Of a DNA stretch of 64,000 nucleotides, positions 37,080-45,653 are shown piece after piece. Numbering within the stretch: position 1 is the first letter of the stretch; the number at the start of each line of letters is the position of its first letter. The stretch covers positions 1-64,000 of the forward strand of contig CANMTR010000009.1 of the NCBI GenBank assembly GCA_947500825.1. Direction: 5' to 3'. The notes below the pieces were generated by a model. It saw nothing but the letters and a program-made list of their open reading frames with translations. It did not search any database and was not told the DNA's origin. The translations under genes and the position numbers were made by a program. This DNA is from an uncultured Paracoccaceae bacterium. GTDB lineage: Bacteria > Pseudomonadota > Alphaproteobacteria > Rhodobacterales > Rhodobacteraceae.

Positions 37080-38132
37080 CTACTCGGCCGGCTCGAGCGC
37101 GCCCAGGGCGGCGCGGATCGCCGATCCGTCCACGTCGTCGTGCTCGGCGATGACGACGAGGCGGCCTGCGCGGGGCTCGTCCGCGCGCCAGGGGCGGTCG
37201 AACTGGTGGCGCACCCGCGCGCCCACGGCCTGGACCAGGAGGCGCATGGGCTTGCCCGCCACGGCGGCATAGCCCTTGACCCGCAGGATGTTGCGAGCGC
37301 GGGCGAGCTCCTCGATCCGGGTGGCGAGGTCGGCCGCGCTGTCGAGCTCGGGCAGGTCGACGACGATGCTCTCGAAGTCGTCGTGGTCGTGGTCGGCCGC
37401 GTCGTCGTGGTGCGACGGGCGGGCGTCCATGTCGTCCTCGGCGGCGGCGCCGAGCCCGAGGATCACGCGCGGGTCCACCCCGCCCTCGGTCACCTCGACC
37501 ACCGGCAGGGGGCGAGGCGCCTCGGCCGCGATGACCTCGCGGGCCTTCGCCACGCCGTCGGGGCCGGCGAGGTCGGGCTTCGTGAGCAGCACGATGTCGG
37601 CGCAGGAGATCTGGTCCTCGAACACCTCCGACAGGGGGGTCTCGTGGTCGAGGCTGTCGTCGGCGGCGCGCTGGGCGTCGACGCGGGCCACGTCCGGGGC
37701 GAAGCGGCCAGCCGCCACCGCCTCGGCGTCGGCGAGCGCGATGACGCCGTCGACGGTGACCGACGAGCGGATATCGGGCCAGTCGAAGGCCTTGAGGAGG
37801 GGCTTGGGAAGCGCGAGGCCCGAGGTCTCGATCAGGATGTGGTCGGGGCGCGGGTCGAGCGCCAGCAGCGACTGGATCGTGGGGATGAAGTCGTCGGCCA
37901 CGGTGCAGCAGATGCAGCCGTTGGCCAGCTCCAGGATGTTCTCGGCCGGGCAGTCGGGGATGGCGCAGGACTTCAGGATCTCGCCGTCCACGCCCACGTC
38001 GCCGAACTCGTTGACGACCACCGCCAGGCGGCGGCCGCCGGGGTTCTGCATCAGGTGCCGGATGAGGGTGGTCTTGCCCGAGCCCAGGAAGCCCGTGATC
38101 ACGGTGACGGGGAGTTTCGACAGGTCAGCCAT
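37080..38132 (-). CDS. cobW: CobW-type GTPase / metallochaperone
   Basis: 350 aa. Walker A GFLGSGKTT is at 14-22 and the metal-binding CICC motif at 73-76 (NGCICCTVADD). A His/Asp-rich linker near residue 235 (SHHDDAADHDHDD) probably also binds metal. The C-terminal CobW_C domain follows. CobW is a G3E GTPase proposed to deliver Co2+ to the chelatase. It follows the DUF1636 gene (overlap of a few bases) and precedes cobN. Confidence 0.93.
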   Translation of the reverse strand: MADLSKLPVTVITGFLGSGKTTLIRHLMQNPGGRRLAVVVNEFGDVGVDGEILKSCAIPDCPAENILELANGCICCTVADDFIPTIQSLLALDPRPDHILIETSGLALPKPLLKAFDWPDIRSSVTVDGVIALADAEAVAAGRFAPDVARVDAQRAADDSLDHETPLSEVFEDQISCADIVLLTKPDLAGPDGVAKAREVIAAEAPRPLPVVEVTEGGVDPRVILGLGAAAEDDMDARPSHHDDAADHDHDDFESIVVDLPELDSAADLATRIEELARARNILRVKGYAAVAGKPMRLLVQAVGARVRHQFDRPWRADEPRAGRLVVIAEHDDVDGSAIRAALGALEPAE

Positions 38133-38607
38133 TGGAGGTCTCCGGTAGGGCGGGGTCGATGTCGGCGGGCGGGATGCGGGCGATGCAGTTGCGCTTGAAG
38201 TGCTCGGAGCGCTCGCGCCAGGGCACGAGGCCGTCCGGCGCCAGGGCGTAGCGGGCGGCGCCGTCGGCCAGCAGGCCCGCGTCCTCCTCGGTGAAATTGC
38301 CGTAGACGAAGGTCCAGCGGCCGGGCCCGCGCAGGGCCACCGAACAGCCCCGATCGCAGTTCGACAGGCATTCGACCTCGCGCAGGGCGAGGCCCTCGGG
38401 CATCTCCCCGGCGACGCGGTCGGCCAGCACCTTGCCGGGGCGGCGCGCCTCGCCGGGCGTGTCGATGCCGCGGCGGCACTTTACGCAGACGAGGAGCTCG
38501 GCGCCCGTGCCCCGGATGGTCTCGGCGCCCGTGCCCCGGGCGGTGTCGGCCACCGCCCCGGGGGCGGGCCGGTCGTCGGTCGCGTCCTGCGCGTCGGATG
38601 GGGCCAT
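38125..38607 (-). CDS. DUF1636 protein, probable metal- or Fe-S-binding
   Basis: 160 aa. The N-terminal 35 residues look disordered (repeats of ARGTGAETIRGTGAE). Cysteines C41, C44, C80, C84 and C88 (LLVCVKCRRG and VECLSNCDRGCS) resemble thioredoxin-like [2Fe-2S] proteins, and the family (COG5469) is described as a predicted metal-binding protein. It is the first gene after the cobalamin riboswitch and is fused by overlap to cobW, so a role in cobalt handling or electron supply for ring synthesis is likely but unproven. Confidence 0.8.
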   Translation of the reverse strand: MAPSDAQDATDDRPAPGAVADTARGTGAETIRGTGAELLVCVKCRRGIDTPGEARRPGKVLADRVAGEMPEGLALREVECLSNCDRGCSVALRGPGRWTFVYGNFTEEDAGLLADGAARYALAPDGLVPWRERSEHFKRNCIARIPPADIDPALPETSNG

Positions 38608-38713
38608 GTGGCGTCCTTTCTGGAGCGGGGCGCACGGGCGGAGAGGGGCGCGGGGGGACCCGGCGCTCCGTCATCCGACACCGGAACACCCCGTCCGGTT
38701 TCGTCTGTCTCGG

Positions 38714-38888
38714 CGCTGGCAGGTCTCCCGGCTTGCGGATGCAGGGCCCTTGGGCCCGTCGGTCGCCCGGCCTTCCCGACCCCCGCAAAGGGGCAGTGGC
38801 GCGCGGGGGCGACCTCTCCGGTCACGGTCGCGGGGGCGGCTGAGGTCGTCCTCATTCCCTTTTCACCCGTTTGACACGGGCACCAGCA
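38714..38888 (-). promoter_or_regulatory. Cobalamin (AdoCbl) riboswitch
   Basis: On the minus strand the 5' end reads TGGTGCCCGTG then CGGGTGAAAAGGGAA; the core has GCCACTGCCCC near 38797 and the 3' end AAGCCGGGAGACCTGCC (B12 box region, about 38717-38733). This order and spacing are those of the cobalamin riboswitch. It precedes DUF1636-cobW-cobN by about 105 bases; cobalamin binding should shut off that operon. Confidence 0.92.
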
Positions 38889-38924
38889 TGGTGCGACTTG
38901 GCCCGGCCGCCCCTCCTTTGTCAA
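38871..38924. promoter_or_regulatory. Opposed promoter candidates between riboswitch and cobO
   Basis: TTGACA occurs on the minus strand at 38919-38924 (17 bases later CCAAGT, upstream of the riboswitch) and on the plus strand at 38871-38876 (17 bases later CGACTT, upstream of cobO). Both -35 boxes match consensus while the -10 boxes are poor. The plus-strand box lies within the riboswitch 5' part. Confidence 0.4.
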
Positions 38925-38937
38925 GCGAGAGCCCCCC

Positions 38938-39543
38938 ATGGACGATGCCGCGCGCCACAAGGCCAAGATGGAGAAGATCAGGGCCGCGCGTGCGCGGATG
39001 ATGGCCTCCAAGACCGAGGAACGGGGCCTGATCATGGTCCATACCGGCAAGGGCAAGGGCAAGTCCTCGTCCGGTTTCGGGATGGTGATGCGCTGCGTCG
39101 GCTGGGGCATCCCGGCGGCGGTGGTGCAGTTCGTGAAGGGCGAGTGGGAGACCGGCGAGAAGCGCGTCCTGACCGAGCGCTTCGCGGACGAGGTGCGCCT
39201 GTTCGTCGCGGGCGAGGGCTTCACCTGGGAGACCCAGGACCGCGACCGCGACCGCGCCGCCGCGGAGCGCGGCTGGCAGATCGCCAAGGAGCAGATCCGC
39301 GACCCGGGGATCGGCTTCGTGCTGCTCGACGAGATCAACATCGCGCTGCGCTACGATTACCTCGACATCGACGAGGTGGTGACGTTCCTGCAGGAGGAGA
39401 AGCCGGAGATGACCCATGTGGTGCTGACCGGGCGCAACGCGAAGGAGGAGCTGGTGGCGGCCGCCGACCTCGTGACGGAGTTTGACCTGGTCAAGCACCC
39501 GTTCCGCGACGGGGTGCGGGCGCAGAAGGGCGTGGAGTTCTGA
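38938..39543 (+). CDS. cobO: Cob(I)yrinic acid a,c-diamide adenosyltransferase
   Basis: 201 aa, CobA/CobO/BtuR family. The ATP loop is MVHTGKGKGKSSSGFGM, and further conserved segments are VQFVKGEWETGE, FVLLDEINIALRYDYLDI and VVLTGRNAKEEL. It transfers adenosyl from ATP to Co(I). It is the first gene of the plus-strand set cobO-HAD-phosphoesterase-cobQ; GCGAGAG is a weak ribosome binding site. Confidence 0.96.
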   Translation: MDDAARHKAKMEKIRAARARMMASKTEERGLIMVHTGKGKGKSSSGFGMVMRCVGWGIPAAVVQFVKGEWETGEKRVLTERFADEVRLFVAGEGFTWETQDRDRDRAAAERGWQIAKEQIRDPGIGFVLLDEINIALRYDYLDIDEVVTFLQEEKPEMTHVVLTGRNAKEELVAAADLVTEFDLVKHPFRDGVRAQKGVEF

Positions 39544-39545
39544 GC

Positions 39546-40178
39546 GTGGGCGATTTTCGTGCCGAAAATCGGCTCCCCGGGATCGATCTGGCGGTGTGGG
39601 ACTTCGACGGGGTGCTGAACGTCAATCCGGGCGGCGAGATCTTCCCCTGGGTGGCTGACCTTGGCCGCGACGTGGGCGTGGACCCGGAGTCGTTCCGCGC
39701 CTTCCTGCGCCGGCCGGGGCAGGCGCGCGAGGTCCTGAAGGGCGACGCGGACCTGCTGGCGCGGCTCGAGGCGTGGATCGCGCGCGAGGGCCACGCGATC
39801 ACCGCCGAGGCCTTCCTCGAACACTGGCTGACCGCCGACGACCGGCCCGACGCGCAAGCCGTGGGGTGGCTCGCCGCCCATTCGGGGCGCAAGGTGGTGG
39901 GCACCAACAACCCCCCCGCCCGGGCGCGCTACATCCGCGAGCGGACGCGGGCCGGGCGGCTCGCGGAGGCCGTCTTCGCCAGCGGCGAGATCGGCGCGGC
40001 CAAGCCCGACCCGGGCTTCTTCCGCCGCATCGAGGACTGGTCGGGGCTGGCGCCCGGCGCGATCCTGCTCATCGACGACAGCGCCGACAACTGCGCGGCC
40101 GCGGCGCGGCGGGGCTGGTCGGTGTTCCGGTTCGGCCCGGATACGCGGGCGCGGCTGCCCGAGGCGCTGGGGCTGTGA
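39546..40178 (+). CDS. HAD-superfamily hydrolase in cobalamin operon
   Basis: 210 aa with a GTG start two bases after the cobO stop. It has the HAD motif [13 protein letters not shown], the Thr/Asn-bearing GTNN segment near residue 117, the lysine in [11 protein letters not shown] and motif [16 protein letters not shown]. It is probably a phosphatase acting on a small phosphate ester. It is coupled to cobO and to the phosphoesterase (GTGA), which suggests a cobalamin-related substrate; none is known. Confidence 0.82.
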   Translation: MGDFRAENRLPGIDLAVWDFDGVLNVNPGGEIFPWVADLGRDVGVDPESFRAFLRRPGQAREVLKGDADLLARLEAWIAREGHAITAEAFLEHWLTADDRPDAQAVGWLAAHSGRKVVGTNNPPARARYIRERTRAGRLAEAVFASGEIGAAKPDPGFFRRIEDWSGLAPGAILLIDDSADNCAAAARRGWSVFRFGPDTRARLPEALGL

Positions 40179-40957
40179 CCTTTCGCGTGGCGACCTTCCA
40201 CCTGGGCGCGCCGCGCGGGGTGGCGGCGCCGCGCCTCCGCATCGCCGTGGTGGCCGACCTGCATGCCTGCCGCCCCGTCATGGGCGCGCGGCAGATCGAG
40301 GCGATCGTGGCGCGGGTGAACGCCCTGGAGCCGGACCTGATCTGCCTGCTGGGCGACTACGCAGGCCATGCCTGGGGCACCCGCACGCTGACGCCGGGCG
40401 AGGCGATCCCGCCGCTCCTGCGCCTCAATGCCCCGCTGGGCGTCGTGGCGGTGTTCGGCAACCACGACTGGGGCGACGACCGGGCGGCGTTCCGGCGCGA
40501 GGCCGGGGAGAGCCGCTGGCACCGGGCCTTCCGGGAGGCGGGGATCGCGACGCTGGTGAACGAGGCGCGGCGGATGACGGCGGGGGGCGTGCCCTTCACG
40601 CTGGCGGGGCTCGATTCGCAGATGGCCCATGGCAAGCGCGCGGGCGACGGGGAGGACGACCTGGGCGCCGTTGCGCTCGACCCCGACCTCTACACGATCC
40701 TGCTGGCCCACGAGCCCGACATCTTCGCCGAGCTGCCCGATCATGTGGACCTGACGCTGGCGGGGCACCTGCATGGCGGGCAGATCCGGCTGTTCGGGCG
40801 GGCCTGGGTGTGCCCGTCGCGGTTCGGGACGCGCTATGCGCGGGGGCTGTTCCGGGAGGGGACGCGGCAGATGGTCGTCTCCCAGGGGCTCGGGTGTTCC
40901 GGCCCGCCGATCCGCGTGGGCGCCCGCCCCGAGATCACGGTGGTGGAGCTGGCATGA
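40175..40957 (+). CDS. Calcineurin-like metallophosphoesterase in cobalamin operon
   Basis: 260 aa. Metal-site motifs in order are [29 protein letters not shown] and AGHLHGGQ, as in the YkuE-type group of membrane-proximal phosphoesterases, though no membrane helix is visible. The GTG overlaps the HAD stop and its TGA overlaps the cobQ ATG, so it is locked into the cobO-cobQ message. The substrate is unknown. Confidence 0.85.
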   Translation: MTFRVATFHLGAPRGVAAPRLRIAVVADLHACRPVMGARQIEAIVARVNALEPDLICLLGDYAGHAWGTRTLTPGEAIPPLLRLNAPLGVVAVFGNHDWGDDRAAFRREAGESRWHRAFREAGIATLVNEARRMTAGGVPFTLAGLDSQMAHGKRAGDGEDDLGAVALDPDLYTILLAHEPDIFAELPDHVDLTLAGHLHGGQIRLFGRAWVCPSRFGTRYARGLFREGTRQMVVSQGLGCSGPPIRVGARPEITVVELA

Positions 40958-42399
40958 GCCGGGCCCTGATGATCCAGGGGACGGGCTCGAACGTGGGCAA
41001 GTCCATGCTGGTGGCCGGGCTGTGCCGGGCGGCGCGGGCGCGGGGGCTGTCGGTCGCGCCGTTCAAGCCCCAGAACATGTCGAACAACGCGGCGGTGACG
41101 GCGGACGGGGGCGAGATCGGGCGGGCGCAGGCGCTGCAGGCGCTGGCCGCGGGGCTCGCCCCGGTGACGGACATGAACCCCGTGCTGCTCAAGCCCGAGA
41201 CGGACACGGGCGCGCAGGTCGTGGTGCAGGGGCGGCGCGTGGGCCGGGTCCGGGCGCGGGATTACGCCGCGATGAAGCCGGGGCTGATGGCGCCGGTGAC
41301 CGAGAGCTTCGCGCGGCTGCGCGCCGCCCACGACATCGTGCTGGTGGAGGGGGCGGGGAGCCCAGCGGAGGTGAACCTGCGCGCGGGCGACATCGCCAAC
41401 ATGGGCTTCGCGCGGGCCGCCGGGGTGCCCGTGGTGCTGGCCGGCGACATCGACCGGGGCGGCGTGATCGCCCAGGTGGTGGGCACGCGCGAGGTGATGG
41501 AGCCGGGCGACCGGGAGATGGTGGCGGGATTCGTCGTCAACCGCTTTCGCGGCGACCCGGCGCTGTTCGACGACGGATACCGGATGATCGAGGCGCGCAC
41601 GGGCTGGCGCGGATACGGGGTGTGCCCGTGGTTCGCGGAAGCCTGGCGGCTGCCGGCGGAGGACGCGCTGGACGTGGCCGCGCCGGTCCGCGCGGAGGGG
41701 CTGCACGTGGTGTGCCTGCGTCTGAGCCGGATCGCCAACTTCGACGACCTGGACCCGCTGGCCCAGGAGCCGGGGGTGCGGCTGACCATGCTGGGGCCGG
41801 GTCAGGCGCTGCCGGGCGATGCGGACGTGGTGATCGTGCCCGGTTCGAAGTCGACGCGGGGAGACCTGGCGTTCCTGCGCGCCCAGGGGTGGGACGTGGA
41901 CATCGCGGCCCATGTGCGGCGCGGCGGGCACGTGCTGGGCATCTGCGGCGGGTTCCAGATGCTGGGGCGGAGCGTCGCCGACCCCGACGGCGTCGAGGGG
42001 GTACCCGGTGAGGATGCGGGCCTCGGCCTCTTGCAGATCGACACGGTGATGACGGGCGACAAGCGCCTGACGGAGGTGGCGGCCGCCCACGTCGCGAGCG
42101 GGCAGGCCTTTCGCGGCTACGAGATCCACATGGGGCGCAGCGCGGGGGCGGACATGGCCCGCCCCTATGCCCGGGTGGAGGGGCTGCCGGAGGGGGCGAC
42201 GAGCGCCGACGGGCGGATCGCGGGGAGCTACCTGCACGGGATGTTCCGCGACGACGCGTTCCGCGCGGCGTGGCTGGCGGGGTTCGGCGCGGCCTCGGCC
42301 ACCCGCTACGACGCGGGGGTGGAGGCGGTGCTGGATGCGCTGGCCGCGCATCTGGAGGCGCATCTGGACGTGGGCGGCTTGCTGGCGGCGGCGCGCTAG
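40954..42399 (+). CDS. cobQ: Cobyric acid synthase
   Basis: 481 aa. The P-loop domain ([20 protein letters not shown]) is followed by the glutamine amidotransferase domain with nucleophile [12 protein letters not shown] and histidine in [11 protein letters not shown]. It performs four successive amidations of adenosylcobyrinic acid a,c-diamide. Its ATG overlaps the phosphoesterase stop; its TAG at 42397 forms a CTAG palindrome with the cobC stop. Confidence 0.96.
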   Translation: MSRALMIQGTGSNVGKSMLVAGLCRAARARGLSVAPFKPQNMSNNAAVTADGGEIGRAQALQALAAGLAPVTDMNPVLLKPETDTGAQVVVQGRRVGRVRARDYAAMKPGLMAPVTESFARLRAAHDIVLVEGAGSPAEVNLRAGDIANMGFARAAGVPVVLAGDIDRGGVIAQVVGTREVMEPGDREMVAGFVVNRFRGDPALFDDGYRMIEARTGWRGYGVCPWFAEAWRLPAEDALDVAAPVRAEGLHVVCLRLSRIANFDDLDPLAQEPGVRLTMLGPGQALPGDADVVIVPGSKSTRGDLAFLRAQGWDVDIAAHVRRGGHVLGICGGFQMLGRSVADPDGVEGVPGEDAGLGLLQIDTVMTGDKRLTEVAAAHVASGQAFRGYEIHMGRSAGADMARPYARVEGLPEGATSADGRIAGSYLHGMFRDDAFRAAWLAGFGAASATRYDAGVEAVLDALAAHLEAHLDVGGLLAAAR

Positions 42400-43358
42400 A
42401 GCGCCGCGTCGAGCCGCGCCCAGCCCTCGGGCGGGGGCAGGCCGAGGCGGAGCCATGCGGGCGCGTAGGGGAAGACGCGTGACCAGACACGGGCGCGCGC
42501 CAGGCGGTCCTGCGCGGCGGCGGCGTCCTGCGCGGCATAGGTGCGGAACAGGTCGGTGCCGCCCGCCAGCGTCCAGCCGGCGCGGGCGGCCCAGGCGTCG
42601 AGGCGGGCGGCGTCGGCGGCAAGGCGGGCGCGGGTGGCATCGCGCCACGCGGTGTCGGCGAGCGCGGCCGTGCCGATCTCGATCGCGGGTCCTGAGACGG
42701 GCCAGGGACCGGCGGCGGCGCGGACGCGGTCGGCCAGGGCGGGGGCGCAGAGGGCGAAACCCAGGCGCAGCCCCGCGAGCCCGTAGAACTTGCCGAAGGA
42801 GCGAAGGACGAGCGCGTTGGGGAGGCCCGCGAGCGCGGGTGCGAGCGACAGGCCGGGATCGGTGTCGGCGAAGCTCTCGTCCACCACCAGAAGGCCCGTG
42901 CGGGTGGCCAGGGCGGCGAGCGCGGCGGGGTCGTGCCGTCGCCCGTCGGGGTTGTTTGGGTTGACCACCACCGCGACGGCGGCGCCCGCCAGCGCGGCGA
43001 GGTCGTGCGTCTCGGCGACCTCGCGCCCGGCGGCGCGGAGGGCCGCGGCATGCTCGTTGTAGGTGGGGGCCAGGACGCGGGCCGGGCCGGGGGGGGCGAG
43101 GTGCGGCACGGCCTGGATCGCGGCCTGGGCGCCGGCCAGGGGCACCGCCTCGGCCGCCGTGCCGTAGGCGGCGCGGGCGGCGGCGGCGAGGCCGTCCATG
43201 TCGGCAGCGGTGGGCAGGGCCGTCCAGGCGCGGGGGGGAATGCCGGGGAGGGGATAAGGCACCGGATTGATCCCGGTGGAGAGGTCGAGCCAGTCGCCCG
43301 CCCCCCAGGCCCGGGCGGCGCGGTCGAGGTCGCCGCCGTGGTCGCGCCTCACAGCCAT
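42396..43358 (-). CDS. cobC: Threonine-phosphate decarboxylase (CobC-type aminotransferase fold)
   Basis: 320 aa, PLP fold type I. It has [42 protein letters not shown] and [18 protein letters not shown] with the PLP lysine near residue 200. It decarboxylates L-threonine-O-3-phosphate to (R)-1-amino-2-propanol phosphate for the nucleotide loop arm. The ATG at 43358 gives a 10-base overlap with cobD; an alternative GTG at 43352 would overlap by GTGA. Confidence 0.92.
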   Translation of the reverse strand: MAVRRDHGGDLDRAARAWGAGDWLDLSTGINPVPYPLPGIPPRAWTALPTAADMDGLAAAARAAYGTAAEAVPLAGAQAAIQAVPHLAPPGPARVLAPTYNEHAAALRAAGREVAETHDLAALAGAAVAVVVNPNNPDGRRHDPAALAALATRTGLLVVDESFADTDPGLSLAPALAGLPNALVLRSFGKFYGLAGLRLGFALCAPALADRVRAAAGPWPVSGPAIEIGTAALADTAWRDATRARLAADAARLDAWAARAGWTLAGGTDLFRTYAAQDAAAAQDRLARARVWSRVFPYAPAWLRLGLPPPEGWARLDAAL

Positions 43359-44284
43359 GCCAGCGCCAGGAGCGCGCCCGCCAGGACCGCGCCGCCGCGG
43401 CAGTAGAGTGCGAGCGCCCGGGTCACGTCGCCCGCGCCGGGATCGGGGGCGTCCGCGTTGAGCCAGGGCTCGTCGGCGGCCCCTTCGGCATAGGCGCGGG
43501 GGCCCGAGAGCCGCACGCCGAGGGCGGCGGCCATGGCGGCCTCGGGCCAGCCGGCGTTGGGCGAGCGGTGGCGGGGCGCGTCGCGGCGCATGGCGTCGAG
43601 AGAGGCGCGCGGATGGGCGGAGACGAGCGCGATGAGCCCGCCCGTGAGGCGCGCGGGCGCGAGGTTGACCAGGTCGTCCAGCCGGGCGGCGGCGCGGCCG
43701 AAATCGACGTGGCGGGGGGTGCGGTGGCCGATCATCGAATCCATGGTGTTGATCGCCTTGTAGGCGGCGATCCCCGGCAGGCCCAGCAGCAGTCCCCAGA
43801 AGAGCGGCGCCACGACGCCGTCGGAGGCGTTCTCGGCCAGGCTCTCGGTCGCGGCGCGGGCGATGCCGGGAGCGTCGAGCCGGTCGGGGTCGCGGCCCAC
43901 GATCATGGCGACGGCGGCGCGGGCGGCGTCGGTGTCGCCCCGGGCGAGGGGGGCCGCGACGGCGGCCACGTGGTCGTGGAGCGACCGGGCGGCGACAAGC
44001 GGCCAGGCGAGGAGGCCGAGGGCGAGGGTGGAGAGCAGGCCGTCGCCCAGGCGCGCCTGCACGAGATAGGCGGGGACGATGGCGGCGAGGGCCACGGCGG
44101 CCACGGTGACGCGGCCCATGAGGCGGCGGCGCTCGGGCGCGTCCCCTTCGCGGTTGAGCCGCCGGTCGAGCGCGGCGATCAGGCGGCCGAGCCACCCCAC
44201 CGGGTGGCCGATCCGGGCATGGAGGCGGGCGGGCCAGCCGAGGGCGGCCTCGAGCGCCAGGGCGACGAGCAGGGGCCAGATCAT
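43349..44284 (-). CDS. cobD: Adenosylcobinamide-phosphate synthase (CbiB/CobD)
   Basis: 311 aa membrane protein with four to five hydrophobic segments. It has EAALGWPARLHARIGHPVGWLG, ATESLAENASDGVVAPLFWG and YKAINTMDSMIGHRT, all diagnostic for CbiB/CobD. It attaches aminopropanol phosphate to adenosylcobyric acid. Its ATG overlaps the bluE stop by ATGA. Confidence 0.95.
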   Translation of the reverse strand: MIWPLLVALALEAALGWPARLHARIGHPVGWLGRLIAALDRRLNREGDAPERRRLMGRVTVAAVALAAIVPAYLVQARLGDGLLSTLALGLLAWPLVAARSLHDHVAAVAAPLARGDTDAARAAVAMIVGRDPDRLDAPGIARAATESLAENASDGVVAPLFWGLLLGLPGIAAYKAINTMDSMIGHRTPRHVDFGRAAARLDDLVNLAPARLTGGLIALVSAHPRASLDAMRRDAPRHRSPNAGWPEAAMAAALGVRLSGPRAYAEGAADEPWLNADAPDPGAGDVTRALALYCRGGAVLAGALLALAWL

Positions 44285-45066
44285 GCCGCCCCCCCGGTGG
44301 AGAAACGCAAGATCCCGGTGAGGCCGGCGGCGGCCAGCGCGGCCTCGGCGCCGTCGGGCACCGTGCCGGGGGCGAAGACGAGGCCGCGGGCCGAGCCGGT
44401 ATGGGCGCGCACCCGGCCCAGGGCGCCGAAGTCCCGCGCGAGGCCGGGGGTGGGATCGCCGCGCGGGCCGCGCAGGGCATCGGTGCGCGCGGCCGACCGG
44501 GCGGCGAGGCGGGCGCGTGCGGCGAGGTTGGGGGCCTCCTCCCACGCGGCGACGAGGTCGGCGATGTCGGGGAAGTTCAGGTCGCCTGGCGCGGTGGCCT
44601 CGGGCGGGCCCCAGAAGCCGCCGACGATCTCGGCCTCCGGCACGGGAGGCAGGGAGCGGAGCGCGCGGGCCTCGCGCGGGGCCCAGAGCAGGCGATCGGG
44701 GCGGGGATGCATCAGCGGGTCGGTCGCGCCCTCGGCCGCGAGGCAGGCGCGGGCCAGCGCGTCGGCGTCGTGGGGGGCGCGCGCGGCGCGGGCCAGCGCG
44801 AGGAGGGCGGCGGTGGAGGCGCCCGCGCCGCCGCCCGGGGGCATGTCGGCCGCGAGGGGCAGGGGGGGCAGGTCGCGCCCCAGGGCGCGGGCGAAGCGGG
44901 CCCGGACGGCGGCGGGGAGGATCTCGGCCCCGTCCGGGTCGGGTCGGACGCCGAGCGCCGCGCAGGGCAGGGTGACGAGGACGAGGGGGCCGTCCGGCCC
45001 GAGGCGGCCCTGGAGCCACTCGCCGAAATGCCCCGCCACCCGGACCGTCGGCATGCGGTCGCGCAT
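44281..45066 (-). CDS. bluE: GHMP kinase, probable L-threonine kinase (BluE/PduX)
   Basis: 261 aa. The GHMP ATP motif is PPGGGAGASTAALLAL near residue 79. The N-terminus RVAGHFGEWLQGRLGP is typical of PduX/BluE L-threonine kinases, which make the L-threonine phosphate used by CobC. It lies directly upstream of cobD and cobC, so substrate and product flow match. Start choice: ATG at 45066; GTG at 45075 would overlap the upstream stop as GTGA. Confidence 0.85.
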   Translation of the reverse strand: MRDRMPTVRVAGHFGEWLQGRLGPDGPLVLVTLPCAALGVRPDPDGAEILPAAVRARFARALGRDLPPLPLAADMPPGGGAGASTAALLALARAARAPHDADALARACLAAEGATDPLMHPRPDRLLWAPREARALRSLPPVPEAEIVGGFWGPPEATAPGDLNFPDIADLVAAWEEAPNLAARARLAARSAARTDALRGPRGDPTPGLARDFGALGRVRAHTGSARGLVFAPGTVPDGAEAALAAAGLTGILRFSTGGAA

Positions 45067-45071
45067 GCCGG

Positions 45072-45611
45072 TCACAGGGGCGCGTTCACGCAGGCCACCG
45101 ACCAGCCGCCGGCATGCCGCGTGAGGCGGGTGAGCGAGAGTGGCGCGACCTCGAAGGCGAGCGCGGGGGGGATATGGCCGAGGGCGAGGGCGAGGGCCGC
45201 GCGCACGGTGCCCGCATGGGCGACCACCGCCACGTCGCCCGTGAGGTCCAGGAGGGCGGGCGCGACGCGGGCGGCCATGTCGGCGAAGCTCTCGCCCTCG
45301 GGCCAGCGATGGGCGGCAAGGTCGTCCGGGGGGAGGGGCCCCAGATCGGGCAGGGCGTCGAATCGCGCGCCGTCGTGGCGGCCGAAATCCTGCTCCCACA
45401 GGCGCGGATCGGTTTCTATCTTCGCACTCCGGAACAGTTCCCGGGCGGTGGTGGTGCAGCGCCGGGCGGGGCTGGCCAGCACGCGGGCGGGGCGCAGGCT
45501 GCAGTCGGGGGGGACGAGGTCGAGCCGCGCGGCCGGGTCGCTGCGCCCGTGGAGGCGGCCGGCCGGTCTGGACGGGGCATGGCGGATGAGAGAGATCTCG
45601 GCGATCGGCAT
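45072..45611 (-). CDS. Histidine phosphatase, probable alpha-ribazole phosphatase
   Basis: 179 aa, histidine (phosphoglycerate-mutase-like) phosphatase. The phosphoenzyme motif is SLIRHAPS (RHG is altered to RHA), followed by LASPARRCTTTA and VVAHAGTVRAAL with the second catalytic histidine. In the cobalamin pathway this family (Salmonella CobC, here a different gene from the aminotransferase cobC) removes phosphate from alpha-ribazole-5'-phosphate or adenosylcobalamin phosphate. The first RHA rather than RHG is a small deviation. Confidence 0.82.
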   Translation of the reverse strand: MPIAEISLIRHAPSRPAGRLHGRSDPAARLDLVPPDCSLRPARVLASPARRCTTTARELFRSAKIETDPRLWEQDFGRHDGARFDALPDLGPLPPDDLAAHRWPEGESFADMAARVAPALLDLTGDVAVVAHAGTVRAALALALGHIPPALAFEVAPLSLTRLTRHAGGWSVACVNAPL

Positions 45612-45653
45612 CGGACTTCCACAAGCGGGCGCTTTATGGTCTGTCAGCCGGGA

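Noticed and set aside
32412-38198. A plus-strand open frame of over 1900 codons running antisense to cobG, cobN and cobW
   Set aside because: It mirrors the codons of the real minus-strand genes in GC-rich DNA, has no recognisable domain, and is low in complexity (Arg/Gly/Ala/His). The minus-strand genes are clear family members.
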